DNA from: JACVRX01 sp046726315
Lineage (GTDB): Bacteria; Actinomycetota; Actinomycetes; Jiangellales; Jiangellaceae
Direction of reading: 5' to 3'
Length of the DNA stretch: 64,000 nucleotides
Assembly: GCA_046726315.1 (NCBI GenBank)
Contig: JBKPAG010000024.1
Location: forward strand, 1 to 64,000
Within the stretch, counting starts at the first letter, position 1, and every line of letters starts with the position of its first letter. Positions 17,276-25,242 of the stretch are shown here, in pieces. A program made the translations under genes and the position numbers. The notes beneath the pieces are model-generated. The model saw nothing but the letters and a program-made list of their open reading frames with translations. It did no database searches and was not told the DNA's origin.

Positions 17276-17727
17276 CGCAGCTCCAATTCGGCGGAGGTCA
17301 GATCGTCGGACACCACGTCGAGCTGGCTCATGGCCCGGACCAGTTCAACGCGGTCGGACCGCCGCGTGGCGATGCGCGCTGCTGTAACAGCATCTTCGGC
17401 GTTCGAGACCAGCGTGGAGACGGACTCCCGGAGCTCGTCCGAGCCGACCGGCGGCTGCACCGACCCGAACGCGGCCCCGATCGAGTCGAGCGCTGTCTCG
17501 CTCGCGGTGATGGTCTCGTCGGCGTATGGCGTGAATATCCGGTCGTCGAGCAGAGCCTGCACTGTGATTCGGGCGGTCTCAACCTCGCTGGTGGCCGCCT
17601 CGACTGTCATGGAGGCCTTGCCGCGGTAGGAGTCCGGGCCGGTGGCTGGTGTCACGCAGCCAGCCAGGCCCACGGCAGCAGCCAGACCGAACCCGAGTAG
17701 GCATTGGCCGCGCGACACGGACCTCAT
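17272..17727 (-). CDS. Small lipoprotein of the NRAMP-like operon
   Basis: 151 residues. The signal sequence LLGFGLAAAVGLAGC has a lipobox LAGC, so the protein should be lipid-anchored outside the membrane. The mature part is a helical, Thr/Ala/Asp-rich domain without Cys (EAATSEVETARITVQALLDD, ESVSTLVSNAEDAVTAARIA, LVRAMSQLDVVSDDL), probably a helix bundle or coiled coil. It is coupled to the transporter by a GTGA overlap and to the upstream microprotein by ATGA. A role as an extracytoplasmic partner of the transporter is an inference from this arrangement. Confidence 0.8.
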   Translation of the reverse strand: MRSVSRGQCLLGFGLAAAVGLAGCVTPATGPDSYRGKASMTVEAATSEVETARITVQALLDDRIFTPYADETITASETALDSIGAAFGSVQPPVGSDELRESVSTLVSNAEDAVTAARIATRRSDRVELVRAMSQLDVVSDDLTSAELELR

Positions 17728-17816
17728 CGGGGCTTCCGCAACAGGAAATATCCGAGCAGGCCAAGCAATGCAAACAGCATCAGCCAGCCGAACCCGATAG
17801 CGAAGCCCTCGGTCAC
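17724..17816 (-). CDS. 30-residue membrane microprotein heading the NRAMP-like operon
   Basis: A GTG-started frame, VTEGFAIGFGWLMLFALL and then GLLGYFLLRKPR, gives one membrane helix with a basic C-terminus (N-out, C-in by the positive-inside rule). Its TGA overlaps the lipoprotein ATG (ATGA), the same coupling used down the operon, which supports it as a real gene. It may be a small regulatory subunit. It could also be only a leader that sets translation of the next gene. Confidence 0.6.
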   Translation of the reverse strand: MTEGFAIGFGWLMLFALLGLLGYFLLRKPR

Positions 17817-17898
17817 GGCGCCCGTCCTACCGCACAGGTCATCGGCGGTTCAATAGCGGCTCGTCGTGGGAAGTGCGTTCACTTTGTCGGCGTGGTTG

Positions 17899-18105
17899 GA
17901 GCTGGCGGCGAGCGTCGGTGGCGACACCTTCGACTACAGCCTCGGCCGCGACGTGCTGCACCTGTCAATCACGGATGCGATGGGTCACGGCGTGGCTAGC
18001 GTGTTGATCGCCACCTTGTGCGTGGGGAGCCTCCGCAACACGCGCCGCCCGGGCGCGTCGCTGCTTGAGCAGGCGGCCGCCGCCAACGCCGCCCTGTCCG
18101 AATAC
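17899..18105 (+). pseudogene. Internal fragment of an RsbU/SpoIIE-type PP2C phosphatase
   Basis: About 70 residues (ASVGGDTFDYSLGRDVLHLS, ITDAMGHGVASVLIATL, LLEQAAAANAALSEY) match the catalytic core of stress-sigma-factor regulator phosphatases, including the metal-binding GGD and the D-AMGHG motif. Neither the start nor the end of the domain is present. The frame continues directly into a sugar-binding-protein fragment, so this is a fusion created by rearrangement. Confidence 0.7.
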
Positions 18106-18135
18106 GCCCCCCGTGTCGCCGACGACGTGTACGCC

Positions 18136-19055
18136 ACCGGCGTCGTCGAGGCGCTGGAATACACCGTCAGCCTGATCGAGGCCCAGGGCGGATGGGGCGC
18201 GTTCAAGTCCTTCCGCGACTCGTGGGACTTCTTCGGTGCCGAGAACCAGTTCGCGTCCAACCTCCGCCCTGGCCTCGGCGGCGGCGATCCAGGTGGCGGA
18301 ATCTGCCGTCGACGACTGAAGTTACCTTCGCGACGTTTCTCAACCCGTTCCAGTTGCTCGTGTCGACGTCGTCTGCACTCTAAGCCCGGCTGGTCATCGT
18401 CTTGATGTATTCGCAGGCCTGCTCGGGGAAGTCGCTCCCGGCGGGAATCACCCAGGCGCCACCGGTGACGAAGTCGACCGGCTGCCCGTCGACACCCATG
18501 AACGGCTTCGCGGTCAATACGACGTCAGGGGAGTTCTCGTTCAGCACGTTGAGATACAAGTCCTCCATCGGGAACGCGCCGAGCTGCGCCAGAGAGGCGG
18601 ATGGACTGGCGTTCACCGGTGTCTACACCGGAAACGCCGTCGCGGACGAGACCATCTTCGGCGAGATGGTGAACCTTGACGACGGCACCTATGGCCCGGC
18701 GGTGCAGGCGGTGCTGGATGCGCAGGAGGCCGCCTTCTCCTTGCCGAGCTCGCGGGCCAGCGCAGAGTTCCAGGCCGCCTGGCAGAACGCCGTCAACCGG
18801 GTCCTCGCTGGGGAACAGGAAACCCGCCAAAGCGCTGGCTCAGGCGCAGACGGAGGCTCAGCAAGCGCTCGACGCGGCAACAGCGGGCTGATGGCCACTA
18901 CCTCTGCTCCGGCGGGTCGGTTACGGTCGGCTCACCGAAGATCATCCCCGGCGCGCCGCTGGGAGACCATAACCGTCCTCGCTGAGCAGGTCGACGCCGT
19001 TGGCCTTGGCCCACAACGGCAGGAACTCGGGAATCTTCGGGTCGAACCCGATCCG
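18136..19055. pseudogene. Sugar ABC transporter solute-binding protein, scrambled by local inversions
   Basis: Four pieces of one extracellular sugar-binding-protein gene are recognisable but lie on both strands. In protein order they are: (1) FDPKIPEFLPLWAKANGVDL on the minus strand at 18,972-19,055; (2) VVEALEYTVSLIEAQGG and KSFRDSWDFFGAENQFA on plus at 18,136-18,261; (3) QLGAFPMEDLYLNVLNENSP to EYIKTMTSRA on minus at 18,383-18,586; (4) DGLAFTGVYTGNAVADETIF to VLAGEQ on plus at 18,600-18,821, ending after a frameshift with ALAQAQTEAQQALDAA and a stop at 18,891. The signal peptide region is missing. The stop overlaps the original start of the permease gene (TGATG), showing the ancestral operon order. 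Confidence 0.8.
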
Positions 19056-19941
19056 CGTCACGGTGGCCGCGTTCGGGTTTCTGTCTCCGTGGATCGTCGG
19101 TTTCCTCATCTTCACTGCCGGTCCGATCATATACAGCCTGTACCTGGCGTTCACCGACTACGACATCATCAACGAGCCGGAGTTCGTCGGAACGGCGAAC
19201 TTCCAGGAGATGATCGAAGATCCGCGGGTCAAGCGTGCTCTGTGGAACACGTTCATCTTCGCGGTTACGAAAGTGCCGCTGACGATGATCACGGCGCTGG
19301 CGCTGGCGATGCTACTACTCCGTGTGGGGCGAGCCGTTGGCTTCTTCCGGACCACTTTCTACCTTCCGGTCATGACGCCCGCGGTGGCCGTCGGGATCTT
19401 GTTCCTCCTGCTGTTCAACGGTGATTTCGGCATCGTCAACCGGGTTCTCGCCGTGTTCGGGATCGACGGCCCGAACTGGACGACTGATGGACCGTGGGTC
19501 AAACCAGGGCTGGCCTTGATGTCGCTGTGGGCGCTTGGCGGCACCGTCATCATCTACCTGGCGGCGCTGAACAACGTGCCGCAGGACCTGTACGAAGCAG
19601 CAGCGATCGACGGTGCTTCACCGTGTAAGCAGTTCCGGCACATCACCCTGCCGATGATTAGCGGGGCGCTGTTCTTCACGCTCATCATCCAGACCATCGC
19701 GGCGTTCCAGTCCTTCGATGGGGCATATACCGCGTTCTTCGGCAACCGCGCGACAGCGGCGTTCAGCAGCGATGCCGCGCTCTTCTATGTCATCTACCTG
19801 TTCCAACAGGCCTTCCAGTTCTTCCACATGGGATACGCCTCTGCCCTGGCCTGGCTGCTGTTCGTCCTCATCATGATCATCACGGCCATCCAGGTGCGGC
19901 TGAGCAACCGGTTCGTCTACTGCGAGGGGCAGACCCGATGA
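19000..19941 (+). CDS. Sugar ABC transporter permease (MalF/UgpA type), N-terminus disrupted
   Basis: The body is intact: six membrane helices from FGFLSPWIVGFLIFTAGPI to LAWLLFVLIMIITAIQV, with the EAA loop NVPQDLYEAAAIDGASPCKQ that contacts the ATPase. The ancestral start was probably ATG 18,891 (MATTSAPAGR), overlapping the binding-protein stop. An inverted piece of about 90 bp from the binding-protein gene (18,972-19,055) now separates that start from the first helix and changes frame. Only a weak TTG at 19,000 could start the present frame. With its binding protein destroyed and the partner permease frameshifted, it is probably non-functional. Confidence 0.7.
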   Translation: MALAHNGRNSGIFGSNPIRVTVAAFGFLSPWIVGFLIFTAGPIIYSLYLAFTDYDIINEPEFVGTANFQEMIEDPRVKRALWNTFIFAVTKVPLTMITALALAMLLLRVGRAVGFFRTTFYLPVMTPAVAVGILFLLLFNGDFGIVNRVLAVFGIDGPNWTTDGPWVKPGLALMSLWALGGTVIIYLAALNNVPQDLYEAAAIDGASPCKQFRHITLPMISGALFFTLIIQTIAAFQSFDGAYTAFFGNRATAAFSSDAALFYVIYLFQQAFQFFHMGYASALAWLLFVLIMIITAIQVRLSNRFVYCEGQTR

Positions 19942-20852
19942 GCCGCACCGAACGCGCCGTGATGCTGCCGCCCCCGCCGAAGGAACCGGAGCGGGCAGCA
20001 CCCGCGACGACGCTGGCTCCACGCCGACCGATCACCAAGGTCCTGCGGATCATCGCGCTGATCGTGGCAACGGTGATCTTCCTCTACCCCTTCGTCTGGC
20101 TGGTCCTCGCCTCCTTGAAGCCCCGCTCCGACGTCTTCGACAACCGGCTCTGGCCGAAGGAATGGGCGTTCGAGAACTATCTGACGGTCTGGAGCGAGGC
20201 CCCGATCCTTCAGTGGCTGCTCAACAGCACAACCGTGACGTTGGCAGCCGCAATTGGGGTCACCATCGCCAGTGCGCTGGTTGCCTTTGGATTCGGATAC
20301 TTCCAGTTCCGCTTCCGCAACCTGCTCTTCGGCTTGGTGCTAGCGACCATGATGCTGCCGGCCGCTGTGACGATGATCCCCGTATTCCTGATCTGGGACC
20401 GGATCGGCCTGGCGAGCACGCAGATGCCACTGTGGGCGCCGAACCTGTTCGGCAGCGCCTTCTATATATCTTCTTGCTCAGGCAGTTCTTCCTCGGCCTG
20501 CCGCGGGAGCTGTTCGAAGCGGCCCGGATCGACGGCGCCAGCTACTTCGGCCTCTTTCGGCACATCGCCGTGCGGCTGGCCAGGTCCGCGCTGATCGTCA
20601 CGTTCGTCTTCGAGGTCCAGGCCAGCTGGTCGGAGCTGATGCGGCCGTTGATCTACCTGCGCGACCCCGGCGCTGTTCACCTGCCCCGAGGCCTCAAAGC
20701 CGTGCTCGACCAGTTCGGCCAGGGGGGCGAGATGGAATGGGAGGTGGTCCTCGCCGGCCAGTGTGATAACCACCATCCCGATGATCATCGTGTTCTTCCT
20801 CGGCCAGCGGTACTTCGTCCAAGGCATCGCCACCCAGGGTCGAAAGGGCTGA
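19938..20852 (+). pseudogene. Sugar ABC transporter permease (MalG type), two frameshifts
   Basis: It starts with ATG overlapping the previous stop (ATGA). The first frame encodes helix 1 (LIVATVIFLYPFVWLVLASL) and the next helices to WAPNLFGSAFYI. Near 20,470 the frame shifts; the EAA loop (LPRELFEAARIDGASYFG) and SWSELMRPLIYLRD are in the second frame. Near 20,755 it shifts again and the end (TTIPMIIVFFLGQRYFVQGI, then TQGRKG and stop) is in the third. The gene is complete in length but cannot give a single product. Confidence 0.85.
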
Positions 20853-21018
20853 CCCGCGGGGGCCGCCTAGCGTTTGAGTGGTGGCTGGGCTCCGCTTCGG
20901 GATGTTCAACCTGCTGCACGCAACGCACACCGTCTGTTGGCTGACCGTGATGGACGCCACAGCCGCCGATTTTATCTCCCCGGGCTCTGAAAAAAGGGAT
21001 CATGGAATGGAGCGGACT

Positions 21019-21490
21019 ATGACCCCGTCGGAAGCCATGGCGGCTCTGTTCGACGACATCGGGGAGTTGTCGGCCAGGCAGGCTGTGCTCGCGGGCGAAA
21101 CCGTCACCGACACCGCATCGGATGCCGCGGTCGCGGGTGAGGGAGAAGACCCAAGGGAACCCACTGGCAGCCGGACTGATTCGCCTTCGGTGCTGGCTGG
21201 CTGGTCTCCTCACTGCTGCCGGCCAGCGAAAGGAGACCCAACTGGCATCCAAGGCCGCCGACACCGCCAAGGAACACGGACAACCACTGGCACACGAAGC
21301 GGCCGACGTCACCGCCGAGATCGGCTAGGAGATGAAGAGCCCGGCCCAGGAGGCAGTCCAGTCGGTGAAATCCACCGCCGCCGACGCCGCATCGACGGTC
21401 AAAGACAAGGGTCGCTCCTCCGCATCCACAATCGCCGACCAGCAAATCCAGCAGCAACTAACCAGGGGAGCCGATGGTGCCTCCGTTTCC
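21019..21490 (+). pseudogene. DUF3618-like membrane/helical protein remnant
   Basis: Frames at 21,019, 21,122 and 21,332 carry pieces typical of the C-terminal half of actinobacterial DUF3618 proteins: TVTDTASDAA, then REKTQGNPLAAGLI, then LASKAADTAKEHGQPLAHEA, then EMKSPAQEAVQSVKSTAADA and ASTVKDKG. An in-frame stop (TAG at 21,326) separates the last two pieces and the central membrane helix is garbled. Intact relatives usually form part of a small membrane-associated stress set. Confidence 0.55.
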
Positions 21491-21599
21491 CCGCATGGAA
21501 ACGGAGGCACCGTCGCCCACCAAGCCAGGCCGGTCATCCGCTGTCGTCCTCGCGTGCGCGCTATCGCGACAAGCCGCGGAATCAGCTGGAACCAGCGGA

Positions 21600-21854
21600 T
21601 CACGTAGGTTGTGCGATTCGCCAGACAGCGAGGATGGCCACGCAGACCGGCTGATCGCGCCGCTTCGCGAGGCCGTCCCGGGTCTCGTCGTCCAGGCCGA
21701 ACGCCTCGGCCACCTCATCGGCACCAGCCTCCGACCCACCGTCGAGGTCGACCCAGAGCAACTTCGACCCCGTCAGCCGCCGAGGGCGGTCGGCCAAATC
21801 CTCCAGCTCGGCCACCTGCTGCCGCTCAAACAGAATCGCCTGAGTCATCGACAT
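21600..21854 (-). pseudogene. CorA-like Mg transporter, N-terminal fragment
   Basis: About 84 residues (MSMTQAILFERQQVAELEDL, GSKLLWVDLDGGSE, EVAEAFGLDDETRDGLA) match the beginning of the cytoplasmic domain of CorA-family magnesium transporters, which normally exceed 300 residues and end with two membrane helices and GMN. The frame ends after a short unrelated tail. A gene truncated by deletion. Confidence 0.65.
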
Positions 21855-22078
21855 CACTCCCTGTGGTTCAGTACCCACTAATCGCGGAAGCCAGCCGCAC
21901 CGAAACGTCGCCGCCGCTGGCGAGCGCGCGGCAAGGGGAGAGAGAAACCACCCCCGCCAGCGGGCCGACGCCGGGGATGGATTCACGACGCCGACGCCGG
22001 CAGCGCCGGACATTACTCGTCAGTAGATCCTGACCGCAGCGAAACTCGGCCATTCGCCCGTTGGTCGGCTCAGCAAGA

Positions 22079-22115
22079 AGCGGGATCCCAGGACTCGACG
22101 TCCTGGGATCCCGCT
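22079..22115. terminator. 16-bp perfect hairpin
   Basis: AGCGGGATCCCAGGAC and its exact complement surround a 5-nt loop (TCGAC). There is no T-run, as is common for actinobacterial terminators. A second hairpin with 8-bp arms (GACGGGCG / CGCCCGTC) follows at 22,134-22,154. They lie between convergent remnants, so bidirectional termination is likely, but a relic of a mobile-element end is possible. Confidence 0.45.
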
Positions 22116-22363
22116 CTCCCCTGGATGCTGCCCGACGGGCGTCAGACGCCCGTCCCCCCGGCCCCCGTGGGACTCGAACTCATGTACCCACCGCTCACGG
22201 CGCGCACACGACTCCTGCACGACGAGGGGAGTGAGTAATGCCACGTTTGCCATGCCAAGATCAGCGACCAAACTGGCTGACTTGGCACAGCCCTAGACCG
22301 CGCGTCACGTGCTCCGGTCGGGGCGCCTCTACTCGGCGACGGTGGCGCAAGTTTCGCGCGGAA

Positions 22364-22489
22364 TCAGTACCCTCCGCCGCCGCCGCCACCAGAACCGCCC
22401 AAGCCGTAGACCAGTGCGAGGACGATCAACGCGGCGACGACGACAGCGACCACGATCCACGTGACGTTGCGTTGGGTCTGGGTCGTCAT
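22364..22489 (-). CDS. Small single-helix membrane protein with Gly-rich tail
   Basis: 41 residues from ATG 22,489, preceded by a good ribosome-binding site (GGGAGG, 7 bp). It has a short polar N-terminus (MTTQTQRN), one membrane helix (VTWIVVAVVVAALIVLALVY) and a tail of Gly/Ser ending GGY. It resembles small actinobacterial membrane proteins of unknown function. The upstream ORF extension to 22,636 lacks support. Confidence 0.55.
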   Translation of the reverse strand: MTTQTQRNVTWIVVAVVVAALIVLALVYGLGGSGGGGGGGY

Positions 22490-22733
22490 GGCGACCTCCC
22501 TATAAATGGGCTCTACCCAGCTACGCCTGCCATTACCCAGGAGAGCCAGCAGGAGTCCCGGCCGCCGCGCGAAGGGCCCCGCCCCGGTTTCCCGCCCCCT
22601 CGGCTCGGGCCGGGGCCTAACCAATCGCGGAGACACAGTCGGCTCCCTGGGTCGCCCTCGCGCGGCGCTAGTCCGTCGCGTTCTTCGCCAAGAATTTCCA
22701 TCGTCACGGACTCCGGGATGCCGCAGACGCGCG

Positions 22734-22950
22734 TCAGCAGGCGCATCCGGTGACGACCTGTGCGTTGCTGGGTGCGGACCGGTAGCCGGTGGCGTCGACC
22801 GCCTTAGCCGTGATCGTATTAACCCCCGCCTTGGGAAGAGGCAGCGTTGCCCACAGACCGTTGTCGTAGGCGCCGGTCGATGACCGTGCCGATCAGGGTG
22901 CCGTCGGCGAACACCTCGTAGGTCAGATCCTGCTGCGGGTTACGTCGTCG
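22734..22950 (-). pseudogene. Ig/FN3-like domain fragment of a secreted protein
   Basis: Two minus-strand frames give a continuous beta-sandwich-like sequence: DGPHRTVPVNRRRNPQQDLT and YEVFADGTLIGTV in one frame, then GAYDNGLWATLPLPKAGVNT and ITAKAVDATGYRSAPSNAQV with a stop at 22,734 in the next. One frameshift lies near 22,880. The pattern (paired strands, TITAKAVDATGYRS) is typical of Big/FN3 repeats of exported proteins. The N-terminal part was not identified. Confidence 0.5.
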
Positions 22951-23188
22951 GTTGACCGGGACAGTCCGATGGGGACCGTCTGACACTCACCCGTCCACAG
23001 CAAACCGGAGGCATACACAATGTATGGAGCAGTGGGCGCGCGGTGGTGTCCACCTCGGTGGCGGGCGGGGTGTTGTCAACGTCAGTGGCCCGCGCGGCAG
23101 TACCGGTCATCGAGATGAACAGGATCGCGGCCACGGCGACGATTAAAGCCCCGATAAGGCGTAAGGCCACCAAACCGTCAGCGGTCAT
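22940..23188 (-). CDS. Possible start of a small exported protein
   Basis: From ATG 23,188 the frame begins with a signal-like helix (LRLIGALIVAVAAILFISMT) followed by GTAARATDVDNTPPATEVDT, then degenerates toward 22,940. It points at the Ig-like fragment downstream, and both may derive from one exported protein gene, but the frames do not connect. Low certainty. Confidence 0.3.
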   Translation of the reverse strand: MTADGLVALRLIGALIVAVAAILFISMTGTAARATDVDNTPPATEVDTTARPLLHTLCMPPVCCGRVSVRRSPSDCPGQPTT

Positions 23189-23236
23189 GCGCTTCTCGAA
23201 CAGGCGTTCTGGTGATCGTAAAACGGCACGGCGCCC

Positions 23237-23518
23237 GTGCCCGAGCACACCTTCAGCCAGCCGGTGCCGGTCGTGGTCCGCATCGTGTGGAAACACGACG
23301 GCGAGGAGCACATCGAAAGCGTGGCGCTGGGCTGGAGCAACGGTGACGCATACGTGCGGCTACCCGACAGCCGGTGGAGGTTCACCTCGATTTGGCTCGA
23401 CCCCAGCGACGTGAGACGCTCAACCCTTCCTAATCGTCGAACACGGACAGTAGTGACCCTGGTCGCCGCGCCTCCCCGGAGTGGCCGGCTTGATCGGAAG
23501 GGCCTCGAATCCCTGTAG
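23237..23518 (+). CDS. Orphan small protein, paralogue of the gene at 868
   Basis: 93 residues. The core PVVVRIVWKHDGEEHIES, ALGWSNGDAYVRLPDSRWRF and SIWLDPSDVRRS follows the same pattern as the 868-1,137 product (RI-W---GE----ALGW----VYV----WL--DV-RR). The compact beta-rich look suggests a small single-domain protein. The C-terminal 30 residues are probably read-through into non-coding sequence. Function unknown. Confidence 0.5.
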   Translation: MPEHTFSQPVPVVVRIVWKHDGEEHIESVALGWSNGDAYVRLPDSRWRFTSIWLDPSDVRRSTLPNRRTRTVVTLVAAPPRSGRLDRKGLESL

Positions 23519-23539
23519 GCCCTGGTTAGTGTCGGGCCC

Positions 23540-23784
23540 GTGCTCAACCCGGAGGACCTTCTGCTCCTGCTCACCGATGACACCATCGGCAAGTTGCGTA
23601 CTCTCCAGCGAAGGTCGAAATCATGCTGGCGGGCGCGAACCTCGTCGGACTGGCCCCGATGGGACGAGTGGACATCTCACGCGTGGTCGAACCGTGGCGG
23701 CTCAGAGCCCGTGATCGCTCCCCGATCGGTGACGCAGTCCTGGACGCGACCCTGGAAACCGTCACCGGTGACAACGTGGGTTAG
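23540..23784 (+). pseudogene. GPP34 (GOLPH3-like) protein fragment
   Basis: It starts with GTG (LNPEDLLLLLTDDTIGKL), then after a frameshift near 23,605 continues as IMLAGANLVGLAPMGRVDIS, VEPWRLRARDRSPIGDAVLD and ATLETVTG before a stop. This is the N-terminal third of GPP34-family proteins, which bind phosphoinositide-like membranes in eukaryotes and are of unknown role in actinobacteria. The rest of the domain is missing. Confidence 0.7.
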
Positions 23785-23796
23785 TCACATATAGGC

Positions 23797-23890
23797 AGCC
23801 CCGGACGCGGAGATGGTCGCTCCGGCCTGGGCCTCGACGGGAGGAGTCCCCGCCGTGTCCACAAGCATCGCACCCGAAGACGAGCAGGCC
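23797..23890 (+). repeat. Dispersed degenerate module, copy C
   Basis: Plus-strand counterpart of the modules at 10,350 and 25,075. DNA such as CGGACGCGGAGAT and CTCGACGGGA is shared with copy A, and the frame reads DAEMVAPAWASTGGVPA, then IAPEDEQAQ and a stop. It follows directly after the GPP34 fragment. Confidence 0.5.
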
Positions 23891-24128
23891 CAGTAGCGCA
23901 GCCACCTCGTCATCCGACCCGGCCTGGAGCACGCGCAGGTCAACGTCACCGATCCCGACGGCGCTGTCGTGGCGTTCGCCGACTGCCGACCGACGTTGTC
24001 GGTGTCGCGGGATGGGATTACGGCCTGCACAAGCTCGGCTGGCACCGCACGTCCGACTGGCGACCCAACGAGCTCGAGTCGACCTGCAACGTCGTCCGCG
24101 TCACCACACCCGAGAGGAGCACCACAGA

Positions 24129-24308
24129 ATGACCACGACCACCGATCTCGACTTCGAGATCTTCCTGTGCCCGCGCTGGTGCGTGCAGAAAGGCAAGCGC
24201 GATGCGCACCCACACGACCACATCGAAGGGCCGGGCGACCACTTCGCCCACGTCGGCATGATCGGCACCGCGAACGACCCGAATCGGATCGACGTAGTGC
24301 TGCATTAG
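24129..24308 (+). CDS. DUF6907-like small Cys/His protein
   Basis: 59 residues from ATG 24,129. FLCPRWCVQKGKRDAHPHDH and IEGPGDHFAHVGMIG resemble the CPxWC...H...H pattern of DUF6907-type small actinobacterial proteins, which could bind a metal through the Cys and His residues. The start follows GAGAGGAGCACCACAGA. The family assignment is tentative because the similarity is short. Confidence 0.5.
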   Translation: MTTTTDLDFEIFLCPRWCVQKGKRDAHPHDHIEGPGDHFAHVGMIGTANDPNRIDVVLH

Positions 24309-24436
24309 CAGCCGGCCGCCGCCAAATTTGCTTCAGCCCTGGCGGTTGATAGACCGCGAACGGTGGGTACACACCCGTGCAGACATCCGTCCGCCGGCTG
24401 GGTCGTCCACCGGCTGAGGGCCAAGGAGGCCATCAC

Positions 24437-24850
24437 ATGACCAATGCGAGAGACATCATGACGCCCGACGTGGAATGCGTGGGGGAGAACGAAACCCTGG
24501 CCGATGCCGCGCGGAAGATGCGCGATCTGAACGTCGGCGCGCTGCCGATCTGCGGTGAGGACAACCGGCTCAAAGGCATGCTCACCGACCGAGACATCGC
24601 CGTGAAGTGCGTTGCCGAGGGCGGCGACCCGCAGACCGTCAGGGCCGGTGAACTGGGTGACGGCAAGCCTGTGACGATCGGCGCTGACGACTCCGTCGAA
24701 GAGGCGTTGCGGACAATGAAGGAGTACAAGGTCCGCCGTCTGCCCGTCATCGACGGCCACAGCCTGGTCGGAATGGTGAGCCAGGCCGACATCGCCAAGA
24801 GCATCGACCCGAGCAGAGTCGGCGACGTGGTCGAGGCGATCTCCAGCTGA
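24437..24850 (+). CDS. Tandem CBS-domain protein (Hrp1-like)
   Basis: 137 residues, preceded by AAGGAGG. Two CBS motifs: residues 5-60 (ARDIMTPDVECVGENETLAD, MRDLNVGALPICGED, GMLTDRDIAVKCVA) and 72-130 (VTIGADDSVEEALRTM, VRRLPVIDGHSLVGMVSQAD). A stand-alone CBS pair of this size matches the dormancy-type proteins such as mycobacterial Hrp1. These bind adenine nucleotides or similar ligands and act as cytosolic sensors; the ligand here is unknown. It is one of the few intact genes near the right end of the island. Confidence 0.85.
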   Translation: MTNARDIMTPDVECVGENETLADAARKMRDLNVGALPICGEDNRLKGMLTDRDIAVKCVAEGGDPQTVRAGELGDGKPVTIGADDSVEEALRTMKEYKVRRLPVIDGHSLVGMVSQADIAKSIDPSRVGDVVEAISS

Positions 24851-25074
24851 GGCTGCGGCTCGCCAGTTCGCGACCGTCGTCGTCACGGTGGCCCACGACG
24901 TCGCCAGCGCCCCAAAGAGCGCACAGAACAACCCCGGGTCTCCCAAATCCAGGGGCCGATCTCGGTGGCTCACAAGGGGCGCTAATGCATGCCCCCTGCT
25001 GGTCGTACTCGCGGTATGCGTCCCTGATCCTGCCCAGCGCAGATCCGCCCAGGTGTGATGTCCGCTCGGTACGG

Positions 25075-25146
25075 TGTCCATTGGGCCGGGCTCCTTCCCG
25101 GTCAAGGGCCCGGCTGGAGGCATCGTCTCCGCGTCCGGGCCCGCCT
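25075..25146 (-). repeat. Dispersed degenerate module, copy B
   Basis: Minus strand encodes DAETMPPAGPLTGKEPGPMD. DNA from GGGCCCGGACGCGGAGA to the GGGCCC(T)TGACCGG-like stretch corresponds to copy A at 10,350-10,450. It sits about 100 bp from the right attachment repeat. Confidence 0.5.
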
Positions 25147-25148
25147 GA

Positions 25149-25174
25149 GTTACCGGGTCAACTGACCCGATAAC
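25149..25174. repeat. 26-bp palindrome near the right island end
   Basis: GTTACCGGGTCA and TGACCCGATAAC form 12-bp arms with one mismatch around a 2-bp centre. A palindrome 70 bp from an attachment repeat could be a recombination-directionality or operator site; this is inference. Confidence 0.45.
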
Positions 25175-25242
25175 TTCGCCGCGACGCTCGCGGATTTGAC
25201 CGTAAAACCGCAGGTGGCGACACCGTTACGGCGTGCTCGCCG

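Larger units (their letters stand above)
24851..25242. other. Right end of the island, no recognisable gene
   Basis: About 390 bp without a supported open frame. It holds repeat copy B (25,075-25,146) and a near-perfect palindrome (25,149-25,174), then ends at the attachment repeat. An integrase or excisionase gene would be expected here or beside the tRNA; none is visible. Confidence 0.5.

Noticed and set aside
22158..22200. tRNA-like 3' end on the minus strand (GAGTTCGAGTCCCACGGG)
   Set aside because: It has a T-loop-like core, but its stem does not pair well and there is no acceptor, anticodon or D arm. It may be a scar of a tRNA end, but too little remains to call it.
24305..25123. A 272-residue minus-strand frame
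   Set aside because: It is antisense to the CBS-domain gene, which has clear motifs and a ribosome-binding site. Only its N-terminal end (copy B of the dispersed module) is of interest.
7648..25242. Search for an integrase or serine recombinase for the island
   Set aside because: No frame shows a tyrosine-recombinase R..HxxR..Y pattern or a resolvase N-terminus. The only recombination genes are the IS30 and IS3 relics.
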